Part shown: positions 33,893-43,040 of the stretch, piece by piece
How the letters are laid out: each line of letters begins with the position of its first letter
Numbering within the stretch: position 1 is the first letter of the stretch
From: G963662605 sp963667005
GTDB lineage: Bacteria > Bacteroidota > Ignavibacteria > Ignavibacteriales > Ignavibacteriaceae
Length of the DNA: 64,000 bases
Assembly (NCBI GenBank): GCA_963667005.1
Contig: OY762937.1
Location: 3,348,001-3,412,000, forward strand
Reading direction: 5' to 3'
Program-made: the position numbers and the translations under genes
Notes under the pieces: model-generated
Databases searched by the model: none
What the model was told of the DNA's origin: nothing
Seen by the model: only the letters and a program-made list of their open reading frames with translations

Positions 33893-35341
33893 TTATCCGA
33901 CGCTGCCTTCGAGACTGACGCTCAGCAATTTCTGGGCTTCAACCGCGAATTCCATCGGTAATTCTTTAAATACTTCTTTACAATAACCATTAACAATAAG
34001 ATTCACAGCATCCTCTGTCGAGAGTCCGCGCTGCTTCAGATAGAAAATCTGATCTTCACCGATTTTCGATGTTGTTGCTTCATGCTCAACAATTGCCGAA
34101 GTGTTATGTACATCAAGGTACGGGAACGTGTGTGCACCGCATGTATCGCCGATAAGCAGCGAGTCGCACTGTGAAAAGTTTCTCGCGTTCTCCGCTTTCT
34201 TGGATACTCTCACTAATCCGCGATAGGAGTTGTTGCTATTCCCTGCAGAAATACCTTTTGATACAATCGTACTTTTGGTGTTCTTGCCAAGGTGGATCAT
34301 CTTAGTACCGGTATCTGCCTGCTGCATGTTGTTGGTAACCGCGACCGAATAAAATTCTCCGACTGAATTATCGCCCTGCAAAATGCAGCTCGGATATTTC
34401 CAGGTGATTGCCGAACCGGTTTCTACCTGTGTCCATGAAATTTTGGAATTGTTGCCACGGCATGCACCGCGCTTTGTAACAAAATTATAAATACCGCCGA
34501 CGCCGTTCTTATCTCCGGCGTACCAGTTTTGGATCGTAGAATATTTAATCGAAGCATTTTCCATTGCTACGAGTTCTACAACAGCAGCATGGAGCTGGTT
34601 TTCATCACGCATCGGGGCAGTACAGCCTTCAAGATAGCTTACGTAACTTCCCTCGTCTGCAATAATCAGCGTACGTTCAAACTGTCCCGTCTTTGCCGCA
34701 TTAATACGGAAATATGTTGAGAGTTCCATCGGGCAGCGAACGCCTTTAGGAATGTAGACAAATGAACCATCGGTGAATACTGCTGAGTTGAGTGCTGAAA
34801 AGAAATTGTCTGCGGTGGGAACGACTGAACCGAGATACTGACGAACTAAGTCAGGATGCTCTTGTAATGCTTCCGAGATCGGACAAAAGATGATTCCCAT
34901 TTCAGCCAGCTTAGCCTTAAAAGTTGTAGCAACCGAAACGCTATCAAATACGGCATCAACTGCGACACCGGCAAATACCTTCTGCTCTTCCAGCGGGATG
35001 CCCAACTTATTAAAGGTATTTAAAAGCTCAGGATCCACTTCATCCATGCTGTTCAGTTTCTTTTTCTGAACAGGGGCTGAATAATAAATGATATCCTGAT
35101 AGTCAATTTTGGGGTATTTTACATTCGGCCATTCAGGCTCCTTCATAGTGAGCCAATGATGATATGCCTTCAAACGCCATTCAAGCATCCACTTGGGTTC
35201 GCCTTTTTTCTGAGAGATGGTTTTGATGACATCCTCATTCAAACCTTTGGGGACACTATCGGCTTCGATTTCAGTCACAAATCCGTATTTATACTCTTGA
35301 TTCGTTAACTGCTCTAATTCCTGAGATTCCGTATTCGACAT
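33893..35341 (-). CDS. sufB: Fe-S assembly scaffold subunit SufB
   Basis: 482 residues, first gene of the SUF operon. The cluster-building scaffold subunit, with the typical blocks YIPKGVRCPMELSTYFRIN, EGCTAPMRDENQLHAAVVE, GNNSKISWTQVETGSAITW and CDSLLIGDTCGAHTFPYLD. The candidate cluster-ligand cysteines are kept. The leader of about 50 bases upstream carries a probable promoter. Confidence 0.97.
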   Translation of the reverse strand: MSNTESQELEQLTNQEYKYGFVTEIEADSVPKGLNEDVIKTISQKKGEPKWMLEWRLKAYHHWLTMKEPEWPNVKYPKIDYQDIIYYSAPVQKKKLNSMDEVDPELLNTFNKLGIPLEEQKVFAGVAVDAVFDSVSVATTFKAKLAEMGIIFCPISEALQEHPDLVRQYLGSVVPTADNFFSALNSAVFTDGSFVYIPKGVRCPMELSTYFRINAAKTGQFERTLIIADEGSYVSYLEGCTAPMRDENQLHAAVVELVAMENASIKYSTIQNWYAGDKNGVGGIYNFVTKRGACRGNNSKISWTQVETGSAITWKYPSCILQGDNSVGEFYSVAVTNNMQQADTGTKMIHLGKNTKSTIVSKGISAGNSNNSYRGLVRVSKKAENARNFSQCDSLLIGDTCGAHTFPYLDVHNTSAIVEHEATTSKIGEDQIFYLKQRGLSTEDAVNLIVNGYCKEVFKELPMEFAVEAQKLLSVSLEGSVG

Positions 35342-35391
35342 TGTTTGTTTTTAGCCTGTATTTACAATTTTTTAATAATCAATTACTTAAA

Positions 35392-35418
35392 ACTATACAA
35401 TCTATACAAAAAAGTCAA
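35392..35418 (-). promoter_or_regulatory. Probable SUF operon promoter with tandem TGTATAG motif
   Basis: Reading leftward, TTGACT (35418-35413) is followed by TGTATAG (35408-35402) and a second TGTATAG (35399-35393), 9 bases apart. TATAGT at 35397-35392 could be the -10 with a 15-base spacer, or TAGTTT with 17. The tandem motif overlaps the core promoter and could be an operator, for example for the Rrf2 protein encoded at the end of the operon. This is an inference from position only. Confidence 0.4.
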
Positions 35419-35497
35419 GATTAAAGTTCCCGAATATTTTGCGCGTTTTCTAGCTTTTTATAAATTGTGAGTTATTATTCATTATTTCTGCCTGCAC

Positions 35498-37381
35498 ATG
35501 AAAAAACTTACCGTTATTTTGCTGTTGTTTCTCCTGACCGGGATGCTTCACTCCCAGAAAATATACATGCCTACGGAATTCAAAAACGCCGTAAAAAAAG
35601 ACACCCGCACATTGAACGGTGCGCCGGGTAGCCGATACTGGCAGAACAAGTCTACATATGAAATTAACGCTCAACTGAATCCTGAAACCAGAACAGTGAA
35701 TGGGACTGAGATAATAACGTACTTCAATAATTCTCCGGACACGCTGCGGGAAGTTGTTATCCGGTTATATCAGGACATCTACAAAAAGAACGCAGTCCGC
35801 GACTTTGAAATTGATGCTCGTGATGCAACGGATGGCGTTCAGTTGAAATCCATAATAGTAGATGGTAAAGAATATAAAACTACTGACACAGCACATTTTT
35901 CACAGTATAGTACAAATTTTACTCTGTCACTGCTATCCCCTCTCATGCCGCAATCATCCATTAAGCTTGAAATAGCATGGAGCGAGACGATATCCAGATA
36001 TAGAAATATTCGTACCGGGTGTTATGACTCAACTACTTTCTTTGTTGGTTACTGGTATCCGCAAGTGGCAGTGTATGACGATATTCATGGTTGGGACAAG
36101 CTCTATTACAGCGGACAGACAGAATTTTATAATGATTGTAATAACTACGATGTAAATATAGAAGTACCAAGAAATTTTCTTGTCTGGGCAACAGGCCAGT
36201 TACAAAACGGAGACAAGATTTTCAATGCTGCTGCATTTGCAAAATTATCCGATGCAGGTAAAGCAGATACATTGCAGCGTATAGCAGCTCCGGGAGCATA
36301 TGCGGGTTTATGTAATCTCGATACAACACATGTATTTTCTTATACAGCCGAAAACGTTCCAGACTTTGCTTTTGCAGCAAGTGATAAATTGTATTGGGAT
36401 TCGCGGAGCGTTATCGTTGATTCGTTAACAGGACGGCGGGCTTTGGTTCAGGCCATTTACCCCGTAGCCACGGATGAAGAAAAAGAAATGGCAAATACTG
36501 CTGCATCCATATTGCAGACATTCTCTTTTGTGTATCCGCGCATTGCATACCCTTACCCTTCAATGACGGTTTTCGTGAACAAATCGCCGCGCGGGGGAAT
36601 GGAATTCCCGATGATGGTAAATGACGGTATGCCTCCTACACACGAAGGCACTATCGGATTGACCGCACATGAAATAGCACATACCTACTTCCCTTTTTAC
36701 ATGGGCATCAATGAGCGGCGCTTTGCATGGATGGATGAGGGCTGGGCTTCACAGATTCCCTTCGATTTAAACCCGGGAGATACCAAAACTTCAAGTGCAC
36801 GGGAAAGTAATAATAAAGCATATAACGCGATTGCCGGAACCTCTAATGATCTCCCATTGTTCATAGAATCATCACAGTCAAACGGATATGCTTATCGCAA
36901 TGCCGCGTACAACAAACCGGCATGTATGTACGATATTCTTTGCGACATGGTAGGAAAGGAAAACTTTATAAAAGCTTTAGGTGCATACGTTTCCGATTGG
37001 CACCAGAAGCACCCGCAGCCGCATGATTTTATGAATTCAATGAATACTGCTCTGGGAAAGAACTACAACTGGTACTGGCAGCCATGGTTCGAGACTTTCT
37101 CTTATCCCGACCTCTCGATTGATACTGTGGTAGTTGATCAAGAAAATGCTCATGTAACAATACAAAATGTGGGCGGAATTCCCGTTCCTGTTGTATTATC
37201 ACTACATTACAGTGACGGCACATCAAAAGCGCAACATTACAGTGCCGCCGTTTGGGAAAAAGATGCGACCGCGATATTCGATATTGCATGTACTTCAGAT
37301 AAAAAGTTAACGGGTATCACACTTGGCAGCAAAGATATTCCGGATAACAACACGCAGAATAATTCCTGGAATTGTAAATAA
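35498..37381 (+). CDS. Secreted M1-family zinc metallopeptidase
   Basis: 627 residues. Signal peptide (1-19, ending LHSQ). The gluzincin site is complete: His391-Glu392-x-x-His395 in TAHEIAHTYF and the third ligand Glu414 in WMDEGWAS, spaced as in M1 aminopeptidases. The upstream exopeptidase motif is GGMEFPMM, a variant of GAMEN. It should trim peptides in the periplasm or outside. It is transcribed divergently from sufB and its stop overlaps the start of the YjbR gene by one base. Confidence 0.93.
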   Translation: MKKLTVILLLFLLTGMLHSQKIYMPTEFKNAVKKDTRTLNGAPGSRYWQNKSTYEINAQLNPETRTVNGTEIITYFNNSPDTLREVVIRLYQDIYKKNAVRDFEIDARDATDGVQLKSIIVDGKEYKTTDTAHFSQYSTNFTLSLLSPLMPQSSIKLEIAWSETISRYRNIRTGCYDSTTFFVGYWYPQVAVYDDIHGWDKLYYSGQTEFYNDCNNYDVNIEVPRNFLVWATGQLQNGDKIFNAAAFAKLSDAGKADTLQRIAAPGAYAGLCNLDTTHVFSYTAENVPDFAFAASDKLYWDSRSVIVDSLTGRRALVQAIYPVATDEEKEMANTAASILQTFSFVYPRIAYPYPSMTVFVNKSPRGGMEFPMMVNDGMPPTHEGTIGLTAHEIAHTYFPFYMGINERRFAWMDEGWASQIPFDLNPGDTKTSSARESNNKAYNAIAGTSNDLPLFIESSQSNGYAYRNAAYNKPACMYDILCDMVGKENFIKALGAYVSDWHQKHPQPHDFMNSMNTALGKNYNWYWQPWFETFSYPDLSIDTVVVDQENAHVTIQNVGGIPVPVVLSLHYSDGTSKAQHYSAAVWEKDATAIFDIACTSDKKLTGITLGSKDIPDNNTQNNSWNCK

Positions 37382-37737
37382 TGAATCTCGAAAGCATACG
37401 CGAGTATTGCCTTGCAAAATATGGAGTTGAAGAAACGCTGCCCTTTGACGAGGAAACGCCGGTATATAAAGTCGGTGGAAAAATGTTTCTCTTGATGAAT
37501 CTGGATCCGCCGTTCAGCATCAATATTAAATGCGACCCCGAAAAGGCCATCGAACTGCGAGAGCAATACGACGACATTATTCCCGGATGGCATATGAGCA
37601 AAGTTCATTGGAATACGATCTATGTAGAGGGTTCACTGCAACCGGCGCTTATTAAAGAAATGATTGATGACTCATACAATCTTGTTGTTCAGGGATTACC
37701 GAAGAAAATCAGAGAGAAAATCCTTAATGAGCAATAG
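37381..37737 (+). CDS. MmcQ/YjbR-family protein
   Basis: 118 residues with the CyaY-like YjbR fold: SIREYCLAKYGVEET, PVYKVGGKMFLL, PGWHMSKVHWNTIYV and DDSYNLVVQGLPKK. Members are described as possible double-wing DNA-binding proteins, but the cellular role is not known. Its ATG overlaps the stop of the M1 peptidase and its end overlaps the start of nth by 11 bases, so the three form an operon. Confidence 0.92.
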   Translation: MNLESIREYCLAKYGVEETLPFDEETPVYKVGGKMFLLMNLDPPFSINIKCDPEKAIELREQYDDIIPGWHMSKVHWNTIYVEGSLQPALIKEMIDDSYNLVVQGLPKKIREKILNEQ

Positions 37738-38455
37738 TACCGCCGTTCAGAAAAAATTAGTGCAGATAAACGAACTGTTGATTGAGCGGTTTGGTGTACC
37801 CGAGCGGAATGCGAAAACTCCCGATGCACTGACAACACTCATCGGCACGATACTCTCCCAGAACACGAATGATAATAACTCTTACCGTGCGTTTCAGGCG
37901 TTGAGAAAATCGTATCACAACTGGACTGAAGCAAATACGGCGAAACTCAGTGAAATTGAAAAGCTTATCAAACCTGCGGGACTGACAAAGCAAAAAGCCA
38001 AAGCTATCAAAACCGTTTTGCATTACGCGATTGAGGAGAAAAAATCTTCCACGCTCTCTGCGCTGAAACATATGAGCAGTGATGATATACTTAGCGAGCT
38101 CACCTCGTTTGATGGCGTAGGAGTTAAGACTGCATCATGCGTACTGTTATTCTCGTTGGATAGAAATGTTTGTCCTGTTGATACACATGTACATAGAACT
38201 ATCAACCGCATAGGAGTTGTCAGCGGTTCAATGCCTGAAAAAACATTTTATGCGCTATATCCAATTCTTCCCGATGGAATTGCGCATTCATTCCACACCA
38301 ATCTTATCAAACTCGGAAGAAGCATCTGCACGCCGTCCAATCCCGACTGCCCGCAATGCCCCCTGAAAAAAGTCTGCAAATACAAAGACAAAACAAAAAC
38401 ATCCGGCAAGAAAAATTCCAAAGAGCGGATATTGTTGTTGGATAATCTATATTGA
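37727..38455 (+). CDS. nth: Endonuclease III (DNA glycosylase/AP lyase)
   Basis: 242 residues from MSNSTAVQKK; a longer frame from 37664 is unlikely because it lies wholly within the YjbR gene. It removes oxidised pyrimidines. The helix-hairpin-helix is FDGVGVKTA with catalytic Lys134, the catalytic Asp152 is in CPVDTHVHR, and the C-terminal 4Fe-4S ligands have the C-x6-C-x2-C-x5-C spacing (CTPSNPDCPQCPLKKVC). The tail after the cluster is Lys-rich. A repeat island follows. Confidence 0.95.
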   Translation: MSNSTAVQKKLVQINELLIERFGVPERNAKTPDALTTLIGTILSQNTNDNNSYRAFQALRKSYHNWTEANTAKLSEIEKLIKPAGLTKQKAKAIKTVLHYAIEEKKSSTLSALKHMSSDDILSELTSFDGVGVKTASCVLLFSLDRNVCPVDTHVHRTINRIGVVSGSMPEKTFYALYPILPDGIAHSFHTNLIKLGRSICTPSNPDCPQCPLKKVCKYKDKTKTSGKKNSKERILLLDNLY

Positions 38456-38459
38456 CATT

Positions 38460-39390
38460 GCGCCATTCCTAATCCCCAGCCCATGGATTTGAATGTTATG
38501 TGTGGGGGCGGTTCTATGCCGCTCCTACGGAGCTCATTTTTTACCTCTATCAATACCACGGGTTAAAACCCGTGGCTACAAATATATTGTCCCTACGGGA
38601 CACGAACACAAATCCTCATCCTCGTGGAAATAGGACTTTACAGTTTCAAAGTTGCGTAGCGAAGGAATACCCACCTAAATGCTTTATTTCAGAGTCGCGT
38701 AGCGACAGTATATCTGTAGCCCCGGATTTCAATCCGGGGTGAATGAACGAAAAAACATCTGAGTCCCGTAGGGACGACATATACTACTACATGGAATGCC
38801 ATTGCTAAGAATGGTGTAACCTGCATGCTACACCAAAGGCACGATGAATATTTCCCCCATAGAATTGATGCCGCTCCTACGGAGCTCAATATTTCTTGTG
38901 TTATCCTTAACCACGGGTTTCACCCGTGGCTACACACATGTTGTCCCTACGGGACACGAACACAAATCCTCATCCTTGTGGAAATAGGACTGAATTGTTT
39001 AGTGCTGGGATCTCTGCCTGAATGCCGTACAAAGGGGGAAGGTATTACGTCCCCATGGGACTTAATCTCAAAAAACTTTCACTGCGGATTACAGGTTTGC
39101 CTTATCTCAGAGTCGCATAGCGAAGAAATACCTACCTCAATAACATATCTCTGAGTCCCATAGCGACGAAATACCAGCCTAAATGCTTTATTTCAGAGTC
39201 GCGTAGCGACAGTATATTTGTAGCCCCGGATTTCAATCCGGGGTAAATGAACGAAAAAAACAACTGAGTCCCGTAGGGACGACATAAACGAATACACAAG
39301 CTGCCATTCCTAGCCCATGACTTAACCAGCCCGCCTGTGGCGTTCGGGCAGGGTCATGGGCTAGGAAAAGGAACAGGACATTTCCTGACA
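38460..39390. repeat. Palindrome-rich repeat island with two duplicated modules
   Basis: About 1 kb without a gene. Module A occurs at about 38516-38637 and 38868-38991: GCCGCTCCTACGGAGCTCA, an ACCACGGG...CCCGTGG hairpin, GTCCCTACGGGAC and ATAGGACT. Module B occurs at about 38675-38785 and 39179-39290: GAGTCGCGTAGCGACAG, an AGCCCCGGATTTCAATCCGG hairpin and GTCCCGTAGGGACGACAT. A 13-bp perfect stem (CCTAGCCCATGAC 39309-39321 with GTCATGGGCTAGG 39353-39365) closes the right end. The pattern resembles REP-type palindromes, not CRISPR. Nothing here is coding. Confidence 0.75.
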
Positions 39391-39452
39391 TTGCGGTTAG
39401 TTTCTCATCTGGCTATATTGTGTTTTTGATTTAGAAATTTACATAATATAAT

Positions 39453-40814
39453 ATGCTTATAGATACTCACGCACACATATTTTTCGAAAACTTCAAAGAC
39501 GATCTCGATGATGTCATAAAACGCGCTCAGGACGCGGGTGTAAAGGCCATTGTTGTCCCGTCCACGAATCTTACTGATGCCGAAGAGGTTATTAAACTTG
39601 TTGACCGTTACGACATGGTGTATGGCGCAATCGGTGTACATCCTCATGACACCAAAGACTGGGACAGTTCGTGGATTGCAAAAATAAAGTCACTCACCAC
39701 GCATAAAAAAATAGCAGCAATCGGTGAAATCGGCCTTGATTATTTTTACGATTTTTCCCCGAAAGCTAAACAGATCGAAGCATTCACTGCTCAACTTGAT
39801 CTGGCATTACAGCTTGACATGCCGGTCATTATTCACAATCGCGAAGCAGACGACGACATCATGTGCATCATTCCTGAATTTATCAACTCCGGACTCCAGA
39901 TGCAGTTCCACTGCTTCAGCAGTTCTGTTGAAATGGCGAAACAATTAGTCGAAATGAAACAGTATGTTTCATTTACCGGCAACATAACCTTTAAGAAAGC
40001 CGACACGCTTCGTGCTGTTGTTGCCGCAGTTCCACTCAAGCAGATGCTTATTGAAACTGACTCCCCTTTCATGACTCCGGTACCGCATCGCGGCAAACGC
40101 AATGAACCGATGTATGTAAAATTAGTGGCTGAAACAGTCGCGGAGATTCATGGTAAACCAGAGTCAGAGGTTGAACAGATCACTACATTGAATGCATATC
40201 GCTTCTTCGGACTCGAGAAAACAAAAAAAATTGTGTACACGTATCCCCTTGGCGATGCACTCTATATTAACGTAACCAACCGCTGTAATGCCGATTGTGT
40301 ATTCTGCTCCCGCAAAGAGGATGCTATAATCAACGGCGAATCCCTCCGAATGAAAAAATCCGAAGAGCCGGATGCTTCAGTATACATCAATGAAATCGGC
40401 GACCCAAAGAAATACAGCGAAATTGTGTTCTGCGGTTATGGTGAGCCCACCATCCGCTGGGACGTTATCAAGGAAGTCGCCTCATGGGTAAAGGACAACG
40501 GCGGTAAAACCAGAATAAATACCAACGGTCATGCAAATTACATTCATAAGAGAGACATCACTCCGGAAATGAAGGATTTGATTGACTGTGTTTCTATCAG
40601 CCTTAACTCATCGGACAGTAAGGAATACGCGAATCTCATGCGCGTCAAAGAATCTCTTTATGACGAGATGAAAAGCTTTGCACTTAAGGCGAAAGCTTTT
40701 GTCCCAAAAGTGGTATTATCGGTTGTGGATTACCCGGGCGTTAATATCGAAGAATCAAAAAGGATTGCTGAGGAGGAACTCGGCGTAGAATTCAGATTGC
40801 GGGCTTACTTTTAA
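39453..40814 (+). CDS. TatD-family hydrolase fused to a radical SAM domain
   Basis: 453 residues. Residues 1-255 are a complete TatD metal-dependent hydrolase (IDTHAHIFFENF, GAIGVHPHD, AAIGEIGLDY, VIIHNREA, LIETDSPFM). Residues 270-453 are a short radical SAM domain whose CxxxCxxC motif is CNADCVFC near 277-284, followed by GYGEPTIRWDV. A radical SAM protein associated with TatD nucleases is a known family, and here both parts are one chain. TatD acts on DNA ends or D-aminoacyl-tRNA in some bacteria; the radical SAM substrate is unknown. No frame break is seen, so the fusion is real in this sequence. A terminator follows. Confidence 0.9.
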   Translation: MLIDTHAHIFFENFKDDLDDVIKRAQDAGVKAIVVPSTNLTDAEEVIKLVDRYDMVYGAIGVHPHDTKDWDSSWIAKIKSLTTHKKIAAIGEIGLDYFYDFSPKAKQIEAFTAQLDLALQLDMPVIIHNREADDDIMCIIPEFINSGLQMQFHCFSSSVEMAKQLVEMKQYVSFTGNITFKKADTLRAVVAAVPLKQMLIETDSPFMTPVPHRGKRNEPMYVKLVAETVAEIHGKPESEVEQITTLNAYRFFGLEKTKKIVYTYPLGDALYINVTNRCNADCVFCSRKEDAIINGESLRMKKSEEPDASVYINEIGDPKKYSEIVFCGYGEPTIRWDVIKEVASWVKDNGGKTRINTNGHANYIHKRDITPEMKDLIDCVSISLNSSDSKEYANLMRVKESLYDEMKSFALKAKAFVPKVVLSVVDYPGVNIEESKRIAEEELGVEFRLRAYF

Positions 40815-40819
40815 AATGA

Positions 40820-40847
40820 AAAAGGACTGTCTCGCGACAGTCCTTTT
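40820..40847. terminator. Bidirectional terminator between TatD-rSAM and atpC
   Basis: A 12-bp perfect stem, AAAAGGACTGTC (40820-40831) with GACAGTCCTTTT (40836-40847), with a TCGC loop and A/T flanks on both sides. It lies between convergent genes and can end both. Confidence 0.9.
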
Positions 40848-40855
40848 AATACTTT

Positions 40856-41257
40856 CTACTTACGAGCGTATTTCATTCGGTTAAGAGCGCGTGCCAGACT
40901 GATCTCGGCACGGGATAAATCGGTTTCCTTAGCCCTTTCGGATATACGTTTCTTCGCACGTTCGGCGGATTTTTCTGCACGCTGCACGTCAATTTCTTCA
41001 GGTGTTTCAATGCTGTCTGCCAGCAACAATACTACGTTATGTATTATTTCTATTACTCCGCCTCCGGTGACTAACACTTTTTCGGTTTCATCCGGCAGTT
41101 CAAGTTTTATTCTGCCTACTTCAAAGTTACTCATCAACGGTGCATGGTTTAACAGAACCTGAAATTCACCTTTTACTCCGGGCACAGTCACAGAAGTTAC
41201 CTGACCCGCGAATGCCGTTTTGGACGGAGTTATTATTTCGAGCGAAAACTCTTTCAT
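40856..41257 (-). CDS. atpC: ATP synthase F1 epsilon subunit
   Basis: 133 residues. The N-terminal beta-sandwich (SLEIITPSKTAFAGQVTSVTV is the opening; PGVKGEFQVLLNHAPLM) and a C-terminal helical hairpin identify epsilon. It is the small rotor-stalk subunit that can inhibit ATP hydrolysis. It lies one base after the atpD stop. Confidence 0.95.
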   Translation of the reverse strand: MKEFSLEIITPSKTAFAGQVTSVTVPGVKGEFQVLLNHAPLMSNFEVGRIKLELPDETEKVLVTGGGVIEIIHNVVLLLADSIETPEEIDVQRAEKSAERAKKRISERAKETDLSRAEISLARALNRMKYARK

Positions 41258-41258
41258 A

Positions 41259-42671
41259 TTAACTCAACAGTTTCTTTGCTTTTTCTTCAGCTTCATCAAG
41301 CGTACCGACGTACAAGAAGGCAGCTTCAGGCCATTCATCACATTGCCCATTGATAATAGCTTCAAATGCAGAGATAGTATCTTCAAGTTTTACATAGCGG
41401 CCTTCAAAACCCGTGAACTTGGCAGCTACATGGAACGGCTGGCTGAAGAAACGCTGAATTCTTCTCGCTCTGGCAACGATGGTTTTATCGTCATCGGAAA
41501 GTTCATCCATACCAAGAATGTTGATAATATCCTGTAAATCTTTATAAGCCTGTAGAATTTCTTTGGCTTTTCTTGCCACACCGTAATGTCTTGTACCGAG
41601 AATACCGGGTTCAAGAATTCTTGATGTTGATTCAAGAGGATCAACAGCAGGATAAATACCTAATTCGGTAATTGCACGGCTTAATACAGTAGTTGCATCA
41701 AGGTGCGAGAATGCGGTAGCTGGAGCAGGATCTGTCAAGTCATCAGCCGGCACATAAATAGCCTGAACAGATGTGATAGAGCCTTTATCCGTTGATGTGA
41801 TACGTTCCTGTAAAGCACCCATTTCCGTTGCCAAAGTCGGCTGATAACCTACTGCCGAAGGCATACGGCCAAGGAGCGCGCTTACTTCAGAACCTGCCTG
41901 GGTAAAACGGAAAATGTTATCAATAAAGAGAAGAACGTCTTTTCCCTCTTCATCGCGGAAATACTCAGCAATGGTCAAACCAGTCAAACCGACACGAAGA
42001 CGGGCTCCCGGAGGTTCGTTCATCTGTCCGAACACCAAAGCGGTTTTTTCAATAACACCGGATTCCGACATTTCAGTATACAAGTCGTTACCTTCACGGG
42101 TACGCTCGCCTACACCTGCAAACACTGAATAACCACCATGCTGCATGGCAATATTATTAATAAGCTCAAGGATAACTACGGTTTTACCTACACCTGCACC
42201 ACCAAAGAGTCCGGTTTTACCGCCTTTTGAGTAAGGTTCAAGAAGGTCAATAACCTTAATACCGGTTTCAAACATCTCGGTCTTCGGAACAAGGTTTTTA
42301 AATTCGGGTGCCGGGCGGTGAATCGGGTATTTCATCTTTGTTTCGATTTTACCTTTACCGTCAATGCCCTCACCCACTACGTTGATAAGGCGTCCAAGTG
42401 TCTCAGGACCAACCGGAACCATGATAGGCTCACCGGTATCAACAACAACCATTCCGCGAACAAGGCCGTCTGTAGAATCCATCGCGACCGAACGGACGCG
42501 ATCTTCACCCAAATGCTGCTGTACCTCGCAAATGAGCGTTTCTTCTTTACCTTCAGAATTTGTTCTTTTAATATGAAGAGCGTTATAAATTTTAGGAAGA
42601 TAGTTATTTTCAAACTGGACATCGATAACGGGACCGATTACCTGAATAATTTTTCCTTGTTGCAGACTCAT
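41259..42671 (-). CDS. atpD: ATP synthase F1 beta subunit
   Basis: About 470 residues from MSLQQGKIIQVIG. That ATG is preferred because the AAAGGA lies about 5 bases before it, while the ATG 6 bases upstream abuts the ribosome site. It carries the catalytic nucleotide sites: Walker A GGAGVGKTV, GERTREGND, and VLLFIDNIFRFTQAG. Only atpD and atpC are here; the genes for the rest of the enzyme must lie elsewhere, a split also known in Chlorobi. Confidence 0.97.
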   Translation of the reverse strand: MSLQQGKIIQVIGPVIDVQFENNYLPKIYNALHIKRTNSEGKEETLICEVQQHLGEDRVRSVAMDSTDGLVRGMVVVDTGEPIMVPVGPETLGRLINVVGEGIDGKGKIETKMKYPIHRPAPEFKNLVPKTEMFETGIKVIDLLEPYSKGGKTGLFGGAGVGKTVVILELINNIAMQHGGYSVFAGVGERTREGNDLYTEMSESGVIEKTALVFGQMNEPPGARLRVGLTGLTIAEYFRDEEGKDVLLFIDNIFRFTQAGSEVSALLGRMPSAVGYQPTLATEMGALQERITSTDKGSITSVQAIYVPADDLTDPAPATAFSHLDATTVLSRAITELGIYPAVDPLESTSRILEPGILGTRHYGVARKAKEILQAYKDLQDIINILGMDELSDDDKTIVARARRIQRFFSQPFHVAAKFTGFEGRYVKLEDTISAFEAIINGQCDEWPEAAFLYVGTLDEAEEKAKKLLS

Positions 42672-43040
42672 TGTCATCCTTTTAGAAATTGAATCTATAA
42701 AAATAGTAATAAAACAACTAATTTTTCAAGTTCATAATAAAAAATATCGTTTGCTTAGAACGGCAGAATTTGCTATTTATGGTTCGTGTGACAAGATACT
42801 TATACTATTTTCTCCTTTTATAAATTCGTGAGATATTGTGACTGCAAACACATTCACGAGAGAAATTAAATTCGTATAACGCAACGCACAGAAAATGAAC
42901 GATTGCGATGGTATATTATTGCTATCAATACGTGGAAAAGTGCATATTATTTTGAACGATGGGCATTGTAATGATGTTCCACTTATTGATTTGTTGGTTC
43001 GATGGATTAATACATAATTTTTTAATTTTCGGAGGTTGCA
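42672..43040. other. Divergent intergenic region
   Basis: About 370 AT-rich bases between atpD (leftward) and the unknown secreted protein (rightward). It should contain both promoters. A weak imperfect hairpin, TCGTGA...TCACGA, lies near 42827-42861. A GGAGGT Shine-Dalgarno lies about 5 bases before the rightward ATG at 43041. A 90-codon leftward frame here has no protein-like features. Confidence 0.4.

Noticed and set aside
38500..39154. Open frames of 80-109 codons in the repeat island.
   Set aside because: They run across palindromic repeats, have no ribosome sites and no protein-like composition.
38460..39390. Possible CRISPR array, because short palindromic repeats recur.
   Set aside because: Spacing is irregular, the units differ from one another, there are only two copies of each module, and no cas gene is nearby.
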